A stretch of 59,559 nucleotides of DNA from contig JAABST010000027.1 of the NCBI GenBank assembly GCA_011390275.1, forward strand, positions 1 through 59,559. The letters are read 5' to 3'. A program made the translations under genes and the position numbers. Under the pieces are notes generated by a model, which was given only the letters and a program-made list of their open reading frames with translations, did not search any database and had not been told where the DNA came from. Positions 8,911-18,200 of this stretch are shown here, in pieces. How positions within the stretch are numbered: the first letter of the stretch is position 1; each line of letters starts with the position of its first letter. Source of the DNA: Geitlerinema sp. S16. GTDB lineage: Bacteria > Cyanobacteriota > Cyanobacteriia > Cyanobacteriales > Geitlerinemataceae.

Positions 8911-10044
8911 ATGACTTCATCCGCCACCCACGCCTACTTTGCCACCGTTGCGCGGGGACTCGAACCGATCGCCGCCCGCGAACTGCGGAACCTCGGCGCT
9001 CAGAATATTACCGAAGACTACATGGGCGTCCACTTCAGCGGCGATCGTGAACTGCTCTATCGCGTTAACCTCTGGTCGCGCACCATGTTTCGCATCCTGA
9101 TGCCCCTGCGCGAATTTGGCTGCAAGGACGCCCAAGAGCTTTACGACAACGTCAAGGCGATCGCCTGGGAAGATGTTCTTTCGCCCGAGAAAACCATCTC
9201 CGTGCGTACCACCGGCGGCAATGAAAGCCTAAACCATACCCACTTCACGGCTCTCCAGGTGAAAAAAGCGATCGTCGATCGCCAGTGGAAACAGTTCGGC
9301 ACGCGATCGAGCGTCGATCGTGATCAACCCGACGTTTCGATCAACCTCCACGTCCATAACGATCAGGCCATCCTCAGCCTCGACAGCTCCGGCGACAGCC
9401 TCCACCGACGCGGCTACCGTCCCGCCGTCGGCGCTGCCCCGCTCAAGGAAACCCTCGCCTCGGCACTGCTCGCCCTCGCCGAATACGATCCGAGCTTGCC
9501 CCTGGTCGATCCGATGTGTGGCTCCGGCACGATCGCGATCGAGGCCGGATTAATCGCCCGCAATATCGCGCCGGGACTGTTTCGCGAGGAGTTTGGGTTT
9601 ATGGGCTGGGACGATTTCGATGCGGCGCTCTGGGATCGCGTCTGCGAGGAGGCGATCGCTGAACAGCGTCCGGCTCCCGCACTGATCGAAGCCAGCGATA
9701 TTGATCGCAACGCGATCGGTCATGCCCGACACAACGCCGAACTTTGCGGCCTCGAATCAACGATTCAGTTTCGTGAGTGCGACGTGCTCGACCTGAAAGC
9801 GCCTAGCGATCGAGGCATGGTGATGTGCAATCCGCCCTACGGCGAGCGCCTGGGCGAAGTGGAAGAACTCGGCGTGTTTTACAAACAGTTTGGCGACGTG
9901 CTCAAGCAGCAATTTAAAGGCTGGGTGGCGTATATTCTGACGACGAAGCCGCTCTCGAAGCGCGTCGGACTGCGTGCGGCGAAGCGTTTCCCGATCGATA
10001 ACGGCGGTCTCGCCTGCACCCTGCTGCGCTACGAGCTGTACTGA
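8911..10044 (+). CDS. THUMP-domain RNA guanine-N2 methyltransferase (RlmL N-half family)
   Basis: A 377-residue protein. The N-terminal part begins YFATVARGLEPIAARELRNL, which is typical of the ferredoxin-like/THUMP RNA-binding module (about 1-160). The Rossmann methyltransferase domain has the SAM-binding motif DPMCGSGTIAIEA (about 200) and the catalytic CNPPYGERLG (about 306). This is the class I family that includes the m2G2445 half of E. coli RlmL and archaeal/eukaryotic Trm14; the exact target base cannot be read from the sequence. The second RlmL half (RlmK) is absent, as in other cyanobacterial members. It is divergent from the cyclophilin gene. Confidence 0.9.
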   Translation: MTSSATHAYFATVARGLEPIAARELRNLGAQNITEDYMGVHFSGDRELLYRVNLWSRTMFRILMPLREFGCKDAQELYDNVKAIAWEDVLSPEKTISVRTTGGNESLNHTHFTALQVKKAIVDRQWKQFGTRSSVDRDQPDVSINLHVHNDQAILSLDSSGDSLHRRGYRPAVGAAPLKETLASALLALAEYDPSLPLVDPMCGSGTIAIEAGLIARNIAPGLFREEFGFMGWDDFDAALWDRVCEEAIAEQRPAPALIEASDIDRNAIGHARHNAELCGLESTIQFRECDVLDLKAPSDRGMVMCNPPYGERLGEVEELGVFYKQFGDVLKQQFKGWVAYILTTKPLSKRVGLRAAKRFPIDNGGLACTLLRYELY

Positions 10045-10190
10045 ATCGCCTAAAATTTGTATTCCGTAATACAGCCTACTCAAAGCTTTGATTTGCAAGG
10101 GGTTTGGAGGTTACAGTTACCTCGATCGAACCTTCAAAAGCCTCGAATCACACCTAAAATGCACACGAATATCGGCAGATCATAACTTTT

Positions 10191-10218
10191 GTAACAAAGA
10201 ACCAGTGTTCTTTGCTAC
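10191..10218. promoter_or_regulatory. Operator-like palindrome
   Basis: GTAACAAAGAAC, a 4-nt centre, then GTTCTTTGCTAC form an inverted repeat matching at 11 of 12 positions. TACACT, a plausible -10 hexamer, overlaps the right arm at 10216-10221. The ATG of a 22-codon ORF follows at 10231. This arrangement suits a repressor or activator site over a promoter, but the cognate regulator is not identifiable. Confidence 0.45.
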
Positions 10219-10230
10219 ACTTTTGCGAGC

Positions 10231-10299
10231 ATGAAGAAATCACTCGTGCGCGAGTGCGGTGCGGTAACGTATCCTTCGGTTTCCTCATTGCTTACGTGA
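10231..10299 (+). CDS. 22-codon ORF, or part of a small RNA
   Basis: The ORF reads MKKSLVRECGAVTYPSVSSL plus LT and a TGA stop. It is followed 26 nt later by a strong terminator and preceded by an operator-like palindrome with a possible -10. The unit from about 10225 to 10358 is therefore about 130 nt with a promoter-like start and a clear end. It may encode a micropeptide or simply be a small RNA; ACTCGTGCGCGAGT inside it makes a compact hairpin. No ribosome binding site better than GCGAGC is present. It resembles no family I recognise. Confidence 0.3.
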   Translation: MKKSLVRECGAVTYPSVSSLLT

Positions 10300-10324
10300 T
10301 TGGTTAATTGTTTGGTTTTTGGTG

Positions 10325-10358
10325 GGTCAGTCTTGGTGAAGACTGACCGCTTTTTTTT
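10325..10358 (+). terminator. Rho-independent terminator of the small unit
   Basis: GGTCAGTCTT and AAGACTGACC pair perfectly over 10 bp around the loop GGTG, followed by GC and eight T residues. The nearest convincing gene upstream on this strand ends about 280 nt earlier, so it more likely ends the small unit that starts near 10225. Confidence 0.85.
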
Positions 10359-10625
10359 GAGCTTTTTTAAGGAAATCAGTGGACAATCGATTACAGATTC
10401 ACGGTTTTTTTCGATCGTGCGGAAACTCGATCGCCCCGAAAGCACGTCAATTGATTGTGTTAACCTAACGAGGCTAAAGCGCGATATTAAAAAAAGCTAC
10501 GAATCGCGATGAGATGTGAAGCGGCTTGCTGTTTACACCACGTGCAGCGCGATCGAGCCTCAATTCATCCTTCCTGCATTCTGATCATTCGCCTTTAATC
10601 TTCCATTCCTCAGCATTGAGTTTTC

Positions 10626-11456
10626 ATGACTATCGCAACTGCTGCTCCTCTGCGCCCACGGTGGCCGGGGATTTTGTTTAATGCTGCGCTGCACGTCGGC
10701 GCACTGTTTGTACTGCTTCCCCAAAACTTCTCCTGGTCGGCGATCGGCTTGACGGCCTTCCTCTGGTGGGTGACCGGTTGCCTCGGGATCACGGTCGGCT
10801 ATCACCGTCTGATCGCTCACCGTAGCTTCACCGTGCCGAAGTGGTTGGAATATATTTTCGTGATTTGCGGGACGCTCACGGCTCAAGGTGGCGTCCTGGT
10901 TTGGGTTAGCTATCACCGCGCCCACCACAAAGGCGTCGATAGCGACGGCGATCCCCATACCCCCGTTGATGGCTTCTGGTGGAGTCACATGGGCTGGCTG
11001 ATGGTTCACCACCCGCTCAAGGGCAAGTGCGATCGCTTCATTAAGGACATCATCAACGATCCGTTTTATCGGTTTTGCGATCGATACTTCATCGAAATTC
11101 AGGCCGCATTTGCTGTGCTGCTGTATCTGATCGGCGGCTGGCCGTTTGTGGTCTGGTGCGTGTTTTTCCGCCTGATCTTCGTCACTCACGTCACGTGCAT
11201 GGTCAACAGCGTGACCCACACCTTTGGCTACCGCAACTACAACAGCAAGGATCGATCGACCAATAACTGGATCGTCGCCGCACTAACCCACGGCGAAGGC
11301 TGGCACAACAACCACCACGGTCATAAATATTCCGCGAAATTTGGTCACAAGTGGTGGGAAATCGATGCGGGCTGGTGGGTGATTCAATGCTTGGCGGCGC
11401 TGGGCTTGGCGAAAAATATCAAGCTACCGAAGCTATCGTCTCCAGAAACGGTGTAA
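10626..11456 (+). CDS. desC: Acyl-lipid delta-9 desaturase
   Basis: A 276-residue membrane di-iron desaturase that introduces the first double bond into lipid-bound stearoyl or palmitoyl chains at C9, using reduced ferredoxin. The three histidine boxes are complete: HRLIAH (60-65), HRAHH (97-101) and HNNHH (227-231). Hydrophobic pairs near 17-50 and 155-190 fit four membrane spans. The length is normal for cyanobacterial DesC. The ATG at 10626 starts directly with the family N-terminus. About 270 nt of non-coding DNA lie between it and the preceding terminator, enough for cold-responsive regulation, though no element was recognised. Confidence 0.93.
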   Translation: MTIATAAPLRPRWPGILFNAALHVGALFVLLPQNFSWSAIGLTAFLWWVTGCLGITVGYHRLIAHRSFTVPKWLEYIFVICGTLTAQGGVLVWVSYHRAHHKGVDSDGDPHTPVDGFWWSHMGWLMVHHPLKGKCDRFIKDIINDPFYRFCDRYFIEIQAAFAVLLYLIGGWPFVVWCVFFRLIFVTHVTCMVNSVTHTFGYRNYNSKDRSTNNWIVAALTHGEGWHNNHHGHKYSAKFGHKWWEIDAGWWVIQCLAALGLAKNIKLPKLSSPETV

Positions 11457-11480
11457 CACTTGAACTGGGTGGCTTGTTTA

Positions 11481-11604
11481 GGGGCTGTTATCAATTAAAT
11501 TTCTAGCGCTTACCCAGTCAGGGTTACAGTCCCTAGTTTTTTGTTAGGTCGGGCGTTCAACAGCTTACCTGATGAGGGTTCTACGATTAATTGATGACAC
11601 GCCC
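11481..11604 (+). repeat. MITE-like element family A, copy 1 (124 bp, TA flanks)
   Basis: The element begins GGGGCTGTTATCAATTAAAT and ends ATTAATTGATGACACGCCC, giving near-perfect terminal inverted repeats of about 18 bp. It is flanked by TA on both sides (11479-11480 and 11605-11606). Near-identical copies lie at 46922-47045 and, inverted, at 36241-36365. No coding capacity is present. TA target duplication is characteristic of the IS630/Tc1/mariner superfamily, so a transposase of that type is the likely mobiliser (inference). Confidence 0.85.
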
Positions 11605-11642
11605 TAATCAAAGTTAAGCATTACCACGCGATCGAGCATCAG

Positions 11643-11704
11643 TATACAAACATAAAAAACGTAGAAGATTATGGATAATCCTCTACGTTTTTTATGTTTG
11701 TATA
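11643..11704. terminator. Very long hairpin, bidirectional terminator-like
   Basis: A nearly perfect 30-bp stem: TATACAAACATAAAAAACGT on the left pairs with ACGTTTTTTATGTTTGTATA on the right, with only one mismatch along the whole arm and a loop of two bases. The inner GC-containing part is bordered by A6 and T6 runs, as in bidirectional terminators. It lies downstream of desC and upstream of the glycosyltransferase gene. The perfect outer arms are longer than termination needs, so a tiny palindromic insertion element is an alternative. Confidence 0.65.
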
Positions 11705-11973
11705 GAAATCGAAAAATATGTTGATGCGTTAGCGGGACGAGCGAGGAAACCGATCATGAGCAATCCAGGTCAAAAATAAAATCGTGAGGGTTTGAACTTT
11801 CCCTACAGATTCTCAAGTTCTCACGAAAAGCCCAAACATGGTGAGTATATTGAGGATATTCGGACTGTAATTCACCTCTTTTTAACCCAATTTCAGTCCG
11901 ATCGCTGCGTCATAGATCCTAAATGATCCAGAAATGTCGCACTCCAATCAAATCAACGTGAGGGGATTAACCT

Positions 11974-12963
11974 GTGGACGGTATTTGTACGCTCGGCAAT
12001 GATGTTGTCTTCGACCAAATTGTGGCGTTACTCAATAGTATTGAGGTTAATCAAGGAAAAGATACGCCAGTTTGTATCTATCCATATGATGATCGAACAG
12101 AACGTCTCGCAGAGGAAATTAGCCGTCGTCCCAGTGTGACCCTCTATGACGATCAAGCCTCGATCGAGCGTTGGGATAATTTTGTGAAATCGGCTTGGAA
12201 GACTTGCACCGCAGCCCAAAAACTCTGGCCGAATAGCTATCATCGCTTTGGAACCCACCGGCGCTATGGTGCATTTGATGGCCCCTTTGATCGGTTCGTT
12301 TATATGGATGCCGATACCCTGCTGCTGAAGCCGCTCGATCGCGTTTTTCAACAGCTTGAATCAGACGACTTTGTTGTCTTCGATTTTCAGCACAAAGATA
12401 TTTCTCACGTTTATACAACCGATCGAGAAATCTTACAGCGTGTTTTCCCAGGCGATCGTGTAGACCGCGAAATCTTCTGTTCTGGATTTTACGGCGCGAA
12501 GCGAGATTTATTCAGTCCAGAAGAACAACAACAGGCCATCGAGTTATTAAAGAGCGGTGAGGAAGATGTCTTATATCCATTTGCTCCAGATCAAACACTG
12601 CTCAATTATCTGGTTATGCGCCTTGAGAAACCTTCGAGTAACTTAGCTTTTGAGCTTCCCAAGGAGCAGGTCACTGGAAATTGCGTAACATCACCCAACT
12701 TCCAGGAAAATGGACATCAGGTCACAGACAAGGGTGTCTCCTTAACCTACTTACATTACATCGGTATTCCTTCCTCTGTGATGGCTCGTCTCTGTCAAGG
12801 AGAAAATCTCGACGTTCCCTATCGTGATGTCTTTTTGCATTATCGCTTTTTGCACGATCCAGAACTGCGTCCGACCTTTGCTGGAACCCCGAAACCGTAT
12901 AATCCAGCACCAACCTTATTGCAACGGGCGAAACGTAAACTGAAGCGCATCATGAATCGGTAA
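11974..12963 (+). CDS. GT8-like nucleotide-sugar glycosyltransferase
   Basis: A 329-residue soluble protein starting at GTG 11974, with GAGGGG about 8 nt upstream and an in-frame stop at 11959 that excludes an earlier start. The N-terminus GICTLGNDVVFDQIVALLNS and the metal-binding DxD motif in FVYMDADTLLLKPLD (about 108-121) fit GT-A fold transferases related to family 8. The C-terminus is basic (RAKRKLKRIMNR). The acceptor sugar is unknown. This resembles a conserved cyanobacterial family I recall as Npun_R2821-like. It stands alone between a hairpin and a terminator, so it is probably monocistronic. Confidence 0.75.
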   Translation: MDGICTLGNDVVFDQIVALLNSIEVNQGKDTPVCIYPYDDRTERLAEEISRRPSVTLYDDQASIERWDNFVKSAWKTCTAAQKLWPNSYHRFGTHRRYGAFDGPFDRFVYMDADTLLLKPLDRVFQQLESDDFVVFDFQHKDISHVYTTDREILQRVFPGDRVDREIFCSGFYGAKRDLFSPEEQQQAIELLKSGEEDVLYPFAPDQTLLNYLVMRLEKPSSNLAFELPKEQVTGNCVTSPNFQENGHQVTDKGVSLTYLHYIGIPSSVMARLCQGENLDVPYRDVFLHYRFLHDPELRPTFAGTPKPYNPAPTLLQRAKRKLKRIMNR

Positions 12964-13030
12964 ATGCTGCTATTTGTATCGCGTCTCGTTGCGGTACAAA
13001 CAAACGCAAAAAATAACGACCAAAACATCA

Positions 13031-13070
13031 AAAAGGCTGCAATCATTCATAGACGATCGCAGCCTCTTTT
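13031..13070. terminator. Bidirectional terminator between convergent genes
   Basis: AGGCTGCAATC and GATCGCAGCCT pair with one mismatch over 11 bp. An A-run lies on the left and TTTTT follows on the right, so it can act for the glycosyltransferase on the plus strand and the peroxiredoxin on the minus strand. Confidence 0.8.
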
Positions 13071-13149
13071 TAACTCGTTAACGAGTTTATTTTTGAATGT
13101 CTATACCGTGAAAAACGGTAAGACTAGACGTCTATCCAGATCTCAAGCC

Positions 13150-13785
13150 TTACTTATTCGGCTGCGGGGTCATGCGCAGGTATGGCTTAACTTCGGTGAC
13201 GCCTTTGGGGAATTTCGCTTTTGCATCTTCGGTCGAGATCGACGGAACAACAACGCAGTCATCGCCATCCGTCCAGTTGACCGGCGTTGCGACCTGGTAG
13301 TTATCGGTCAGTTGCAGCGCGTCGATGACGCGGATGATTTCATCGAAGTTACGACCGGTCGCCGGAGGATAGGTGATCGTCAGGCGTAGTTTTTTGTTGG
13401 GGTCGATGATGAAGACCGATCGCACGGTGACTTTGGCATCGGCTTTCGGGTGGATCATGCCGTAAAGCGTCGCAACTTTGTTATCAACGTCAGCCAAGAT
13501 CGGGTAGTTGATCGTGGTATTTTGCGTTTCGTTGATGTCGCAAATCCAACCTTTGTGCGATTCAACGTCATCGATGCTGAGGGCGATCGTCTTGACGTTA
13601 CGCGCTTTGAACTCGTCCTGACGACGCGATACTTCACCGAGTTCGGTGGTGCAAACCGGCGTGTAGTCTGCGGGGTGCGAGAACAGAACGGCCCAGCTAT
13701 CGCCGATCCACTCGTGGAAATTAATCGTGCCTTCCGAGGATTCTTGAGTAAAGTCGGGTACGATATCGCCCAGTTGCAGCGTCAT
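13150..13785 (-). CDS. 1-Cys peroxiredoxin (Prx6 type)
   Basis: A 211-residue thiol peroxidase reducing hydrogen peroxide and organic peroxides. The active-site motif is HPADYTPVCTTELG with peroxidatic Cys45. The long C-terminal half (from about 165) with NYQVATPVNW and the absence of a second conserved resolving cysteine in the usual place mark the Prx6/1-Cys class. The start at 13785 was chosen because GGAG lies 10 nt upstream and the family N-terminus MTLQLGD begins there; the frame to 13890 adds unrelated residues. It is transcribed divergently from the small membrane protein gene at 14039. Confidence 0.95.
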   Translation of the reverse strand: MTLQLGDIVPDFTQESSEGTINFHEWIGDSWAVLFSHPADYTPVCTTELGEVSRRQDEFKARNVKTIALSIDDVESHKGWICDINETQNTTINYPILADVDNKVATLYGMIHPKADAKVTVRSVFIIDPNKKLRLTITYPPATGRNFDEIIRVIDALQLTDNYQVATPVNWTDGDDCVVVPSISTEDAKAKFPKGVTEVKPYLRMTPQPNK

Positions 13786-14038
13786 TAACGTGAACTCCAG
13801 TATGTAGTGCTGTCTTGTGCCTGCGGAACGGATCGTAGTGAACAGACTTGATTCACACAAGACACCGTCGAATTCTACTGCGATCCCCAAAAAAATCTAC
13901 GGTTTTCCGGTCGGGATTTAGCACTTTTTGATAGTTCGTTACGTTTGTTCTAAATGTTACAGAATTATCTGGCGTTTGTTCACAAGTTGTTGACAGTTTT
14001 ACGAAAAAGTGGTTCGCTCCGCTAAGATTTGGGAATAG

Positions 14039-14593
14039 TTGCGGCTGGGTTACGGCTGGGCGGTGTCGTTCACGCAATCTAGCGGTTTCTGTCTTTACAA
14101 AGTGCTGGTTCACTTGATTCATGCCAGTCTGGCCTTGACTTCTGGTTTGTTTCTCCTTCGCTCAACTGGTTATGCCGTGGTCAATTACGCGATCGCAACG
14201 ACCCTAAATTCGCCCTTAATGGCGCTCCTCCTTTCGGCAGTCCGTCCGGTTCTCGATCCGGAGACGATCGCTATGCTGGAATGGCTCGGGCAGCAGCTCA
14301 AAGCCGTTGGGCAACTACTCTCGCCCTATCTTGGGATCATCTGCGTGGTGGTGGCATGGTTGACGGTGTTCGCGGCGATCGGTAATGCGATCGTCGGGCT
14401 GACCGCAGCGGCACGCCGTGGACGAACCATGCACCAAATCCCCTGTTCGCGCTGCGCCTTTTTTACCAATGATTATCGGCTGAAATGTCCCGTCGATCCG
14501 ATCGTGGCGGGATCGGAAGCGGCGATCGATTGTCCGCACTACGAACCGAGCCGTGACACTTATCAGTCTCGCAACTCAGAAAATATCAGCTAA
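14039..14593 (+). CDS. Small membrane protein with C-terminal cysteine motif
   Basis: About 184 residues if translation starts at the TTG at 14039; GTG codons at 14063 or 14102 are also possible starts and would remove up to 21 residues. Two hydrophobic segments (about 24-50 and 93-125) are followed by a cysteine cluster, IPCSRCAFFTNDYRLKC with a later DCPHYEP, that could bind a metal. I recall such proteins as conserved hypotheticals in cyanobacteria, with no assigned role. The 3' end overlaps the convergent Uma2 gene by 18 nt. Confidence 0.65.
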   Translation: MRLGYGWAVSFTQSSGFCLYKVLVHLIHASLALTSGLFLLRSTGYAVVNYAIATTLNSPLMALLLSAVRPVLDPETIAMLEWLGQQLKAVGQLLSPYLGIICVVVAWLTVFAAIGNAIVGLTAAARRGRTMHQIPCSRCAFFTNDYRLKCPVDPIVAGSEAAIDCPHYEPSRDTYQSRNSENIS

Positions 14594-15160
14594 TTCCAGC
14601 TCAAAGTCTGGCAGGATCGGGGCGGCGCTAATGGTCTGAACGCCTTGCCATACCGTCACTTTAGCATCGGGGCGGTACACTTCCACCGTACGCTCAAATG
14701 GGTCAATCAGCCAGCCCAGCTCTGTGCCGTTGTCGATATATTCCTGCATTTTGGCGCGTAGGGTGCTGGACGTATCAGTCGCCGATCGCAGCTCGATCGC
14801 AAACAATGGCGACAGGGGTAAAAAACGCTGGCGTTCTTCTCGGCTGAGGCGCTCCCACCACTCGTTTGGAATCCACGCGGCGTCGGGCGATCGATTCGCA
14901 CCGTTCGGCAGACGAAACCCGGTCGAAGAATCAAACGTCACGCCCAACTTGGTGCGGCGATTCCACAGTTCCAATTGAAAAGAAAGCTTGGAATTGCGGT
15001 ATCCGGTTTCTCCTCCAGTGGGAGCCATAATCAAAATTTCTCCATTGGCAGTGCGCTCGATGTGCAGGTCGCGGTTGGCAGCGCAAAAGTCAAAGAACCA
15101 GTCGTCGCTGAGTTCGTGGTTGGCCGGTGGGTGTAGCGTCAGATTTTCGTTAGCTAGCAT
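14576..15160 (-). CDS. Uma2-family (DUF820) nuclease-like protein
   Basis: A 194-residue protein of the Uma2/DUF820 family, which has a PD-(D/E)xK nuclease-like fold and is strongly multiplied in cyanobacteria. Family landmarks are visible: GEILIMAPTGGETGYRN (about 40-56), SPDAAWI (about 91-97), FAIELRS (about 119-125) and KMQEYIDNG followed by GWLIDP. The likely catalytic acid/Glu-x-Lys positions fall in the SPDAAW and IELRS segments. The function in cells is unknown; some members lie in toxin-antitoxin-like or mobile contexts, but nothing here shows this. Confidence 0.9.
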   Translation of the reverse strand: MLANENLTLHPPANHELSDDWFFDFCAANRDLHIERTANGEILIMAPTGGETGYRNSKLSFQLELWNRRTKLGVTFDSSTGFRLPNGANRSPDAAWIPNEWWERLSREERQRFLPLSPLFAIELRSATDTSSTLRAKMQEYIDNGTELGWLIDPFERTVEVYRPDAKVTVWQGVQTISAAPILPDFELELADIF

Positions 15161-15207
15161 GAGTTTCGCCCTCGCGATCGTGCTGTTTCAGCATAGCTTG
15201 TCTCTTG

Positions 15208-15238
15208 GAGCTTCAATGTTGCCAAAAGCTTGAAGCTC
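15208..15238. other. Hairpin downstream of the TPR glycosyltransferase gene
   Basis: GAGCTTCAA and TTGAAGCTC form a perfect 9-bp stem with a 13-nt loop, just past the stop of the minus-strand TPR/glycosyltransferase gene. No T-run follows on either strand, so it is a processing or stability structure rather than a clear terminator. Confidence 0.45.
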
Positions 15239-15255
15239 TGGTTACGTCTCAGTCC

Positions 15256-18200
15256 TTAACTTTCCTGCAACGGCAAAAGCTGCTCACACAGAGCATGGAA
15301 ATCCTGGGCAAATTTGGCCGGATTCCAGAGCGGTGCGAGGCTTTCGGGACGTTTGCCGCGTTCGAGTTGCGATCGCATTTTCTGACGCTCATTCGCATCG
15401 AGGCCAAATTTCACCGCACAGTCGATATAGCTCGGCCAATCAAACGTGATGCCCATATCTGATCCCGCTGCCTTGATCAGCGAATATGCCTGACGCCCAA
15501 AGGACTGATCGGCCACCTTCGCCACCACTGGCATATCGAACCACAGCGCTTCAACCACATGGGTCGCGCCGCTATAGGGATAGGAATCGATCAACACATC
15601 GGCAAATTGATAAATCAGCCGGTGTTCCTCTTCCGTCGCCGTGCGCGGCAGGACGTGAATGCGGTTAATGCGTACCCCTTGTTTGGTGCATTCCGCTTGG
15701 TATTCCTGCTTGATGGCATCGAGATCGCCGACCCGTCCCTTATACAGCAGTAAACTATCGGGGACGCGCTTCAGGATTTCGATTTGTGCGGTAACCATCT
15801 CGGGACAGAATTTATTACCGGTGGCGACGCAGAGATAGACCACCTGGTTCGGCGCAATCCGCATGGATTTGCGGATTGTTTCGCGATCTTTGGTGGTGTC
15901 GATCGGCAATCCCTTCGTTGCGGCGAATGAGTCCGGCAGTCGTACCACCTGTTCGATGTAATGTTCATCTACGCCGTCGGGGTGGGTGTAGCGATCGCCA
16001 AAATAGTAATGTTTGGGATTGAGATACGGCGCATCGAAGCCCAGCCAGGTGAGGCAGAGTGGCGCGGGATGACGATGCAGGATTTCTAGGTGGGGCATCA
16101 CCGTCACTGAGTCCATATCAACCAGTACATCGAGTTTATCCTTAGCGATTTCCTTAAGGTAATCTGCTGTACTGAGGGTTTTCTCCGGATGGACGAAGCG
16201 TTCCGCCGCTGCATCAAAGCGTTCGGTGAGGTGATCGCGGTTCATGTCGCCCGTGACGTAGAGGAACACATGGGGCGTCAGTTTAACCAGTTCCTCGATC
16301 ACGTCCACACTGAGCCAGCCCACGGAGTGACGGCGGAAATGTTTCGAGACGAAGCCGATACGTAGGGGGCGGTTGGGGGTGGTGTCGCGGGGAAAGTCGA
16401 TCGCGTAGTGATCTTCCGAGAGGGCTTTGGCATCGAGGTAGCGCAGGTAACCCTCGGCCATTTTTTTGACGAGAGCGCTATTGGCCGGAACATCGTCACG
16501 GATATGTGGCAGATCGAACATTAAGTTGAGGTAGAGCCGCATTCCGATGTTGATATCGGCTCGATCGAGCAGTTCCAACAGGCGCGGCTCGATCGTCTTG
16601 AGCATTTCGATCGCCACATGGCTAACGCCCGAATTGACGTGGGATTTCATCACCATCAACGCTGCCATGATTTGCTCGTCATCCTTGACGCTGTCGTAAT
16701 ACTTCAGCGCTGCGGCTCGTGACTGGGGCAAGCTGTTGGTGGTGTTGAAAATTTCGCACAACGTCCAGTGTGCTGCGGCCAAGTCCGGCTTCAGCTCGAT
16801 CGCCTTGTTGAGTCCTAATACCGCCTCTTGCTTTTTATCCGCCGCCAAAAACTTCACCGCGATTTTGCGATAGTTCTCGCCGCAGTCTTTGCTGCCATAA
16901 TGGGGATTAAGATTTAACGCCTTGCGCCAACAGTCGATCGTCTCCTCGGTTTTGCCCATGCGCTCGTAGGTCTCGCCGAAGTGCCAATACACATCGGCGC
17001 GATTGCCATTGATCGCGATTGCCTTGTTGAACAGCTCGATCGCTTGGTCATACTGCTGCTGATCCGATAGCGCACGCGCCAAACTGCTCAGAGTTCGCGC
17101 ATCATTGGCGTTGATCGATAGCGATCGCTGGTAGGCATTGGCCGCACCCGCGAGGTTCTTCAGGCCGAACAGAGCATCACCGAGCAGCCGGTAACCGTCG
17201 GCGATCGCAGGCTGAGATTGAATGGCTTGGTGGATTGGGTCAAGCGCGAGATCGTAGTTTTGCTCTTCGAGGTAAATCTCGGCGATCGTGCGATGCACCT
17301 CGGCGTAGGTCGGGACGAGTTCGAGGGCGCGATCGTAGTGACGCAAGGCCGCCTTGACCTTCCCCGTATGTTTACGGATAAAATTACCCGCTTGATATTC
17401 CAGCTCGGCAACCTGCGAATAATTCTCCAGCGCGTAATGTCCCTGCATCACCTCATCGAAGTAATCGATCACATCCGCGATGATCTGGTTGAAATCGCGC
17501 TGAATTTCGGTCTTGTTCGGCTCCAGTTCGAGCGCCTTACTCAGAGACTTGAGCGCCTCGCTTGGCAGCGCGTGCATCCGATAGGCCATGCCCAGCGCTC
17601 GATAATATTCCGCCACGTCAGACTTAATTTCGACCGCTTTCTGGAAGCTCGTCAGCGCGTCATAGCTCTCATATTGCGCCAAACAGATCTGCCCGAGGGC
17701 GTAGCGCACCTCCGCGACATCGGGTGCTTTTTCGATCAGCTTTTGATAAATAAACTGCGCCAGACGCCGATCGCCGCGTCGTTCCCAGGCTTGCCCGTCT
17801 TCCCAAAGCGTATGTTTTAGCTTCAGTGGATCGCGAGAAAATAGCGCATTGATACAGGTGTCAAACTGTTGACGCGGGGCGATTAGGTGAAAATTGTGGT
17901 GGAGTGCAGTCGATAACGTTTGGAGGGCGATCGGTGTCTGGCCTTTGGCGTGGTAGGCCAAGGCGAGATTGTGATAGAAGATCGCGTTCTGATCGTTAAA
18001 GCCGATCGCCTTTTGGAATAACGCGATCGCCTGGTCGTGCTGTCCCCGATTTTGGGCGATCAACCCCAAACCGTGCCAACCATCCGCACTCTTGGCGTCA
18101 AACTCAATCTCTTTACGATAAAGCTGCTCGGCGGCGTCTTCCAACCCCGCCCGATGGTACATATGCGCCATCCCCTCCAAAAACGAGATCGCCTCGGGTC

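Noticed and set aside
11756..11779. Seven-codon ORF starting ATGAGCAATCCA before the GT8-like gene
   Set aside because: Too short, no ribosome site and no supporting structure.
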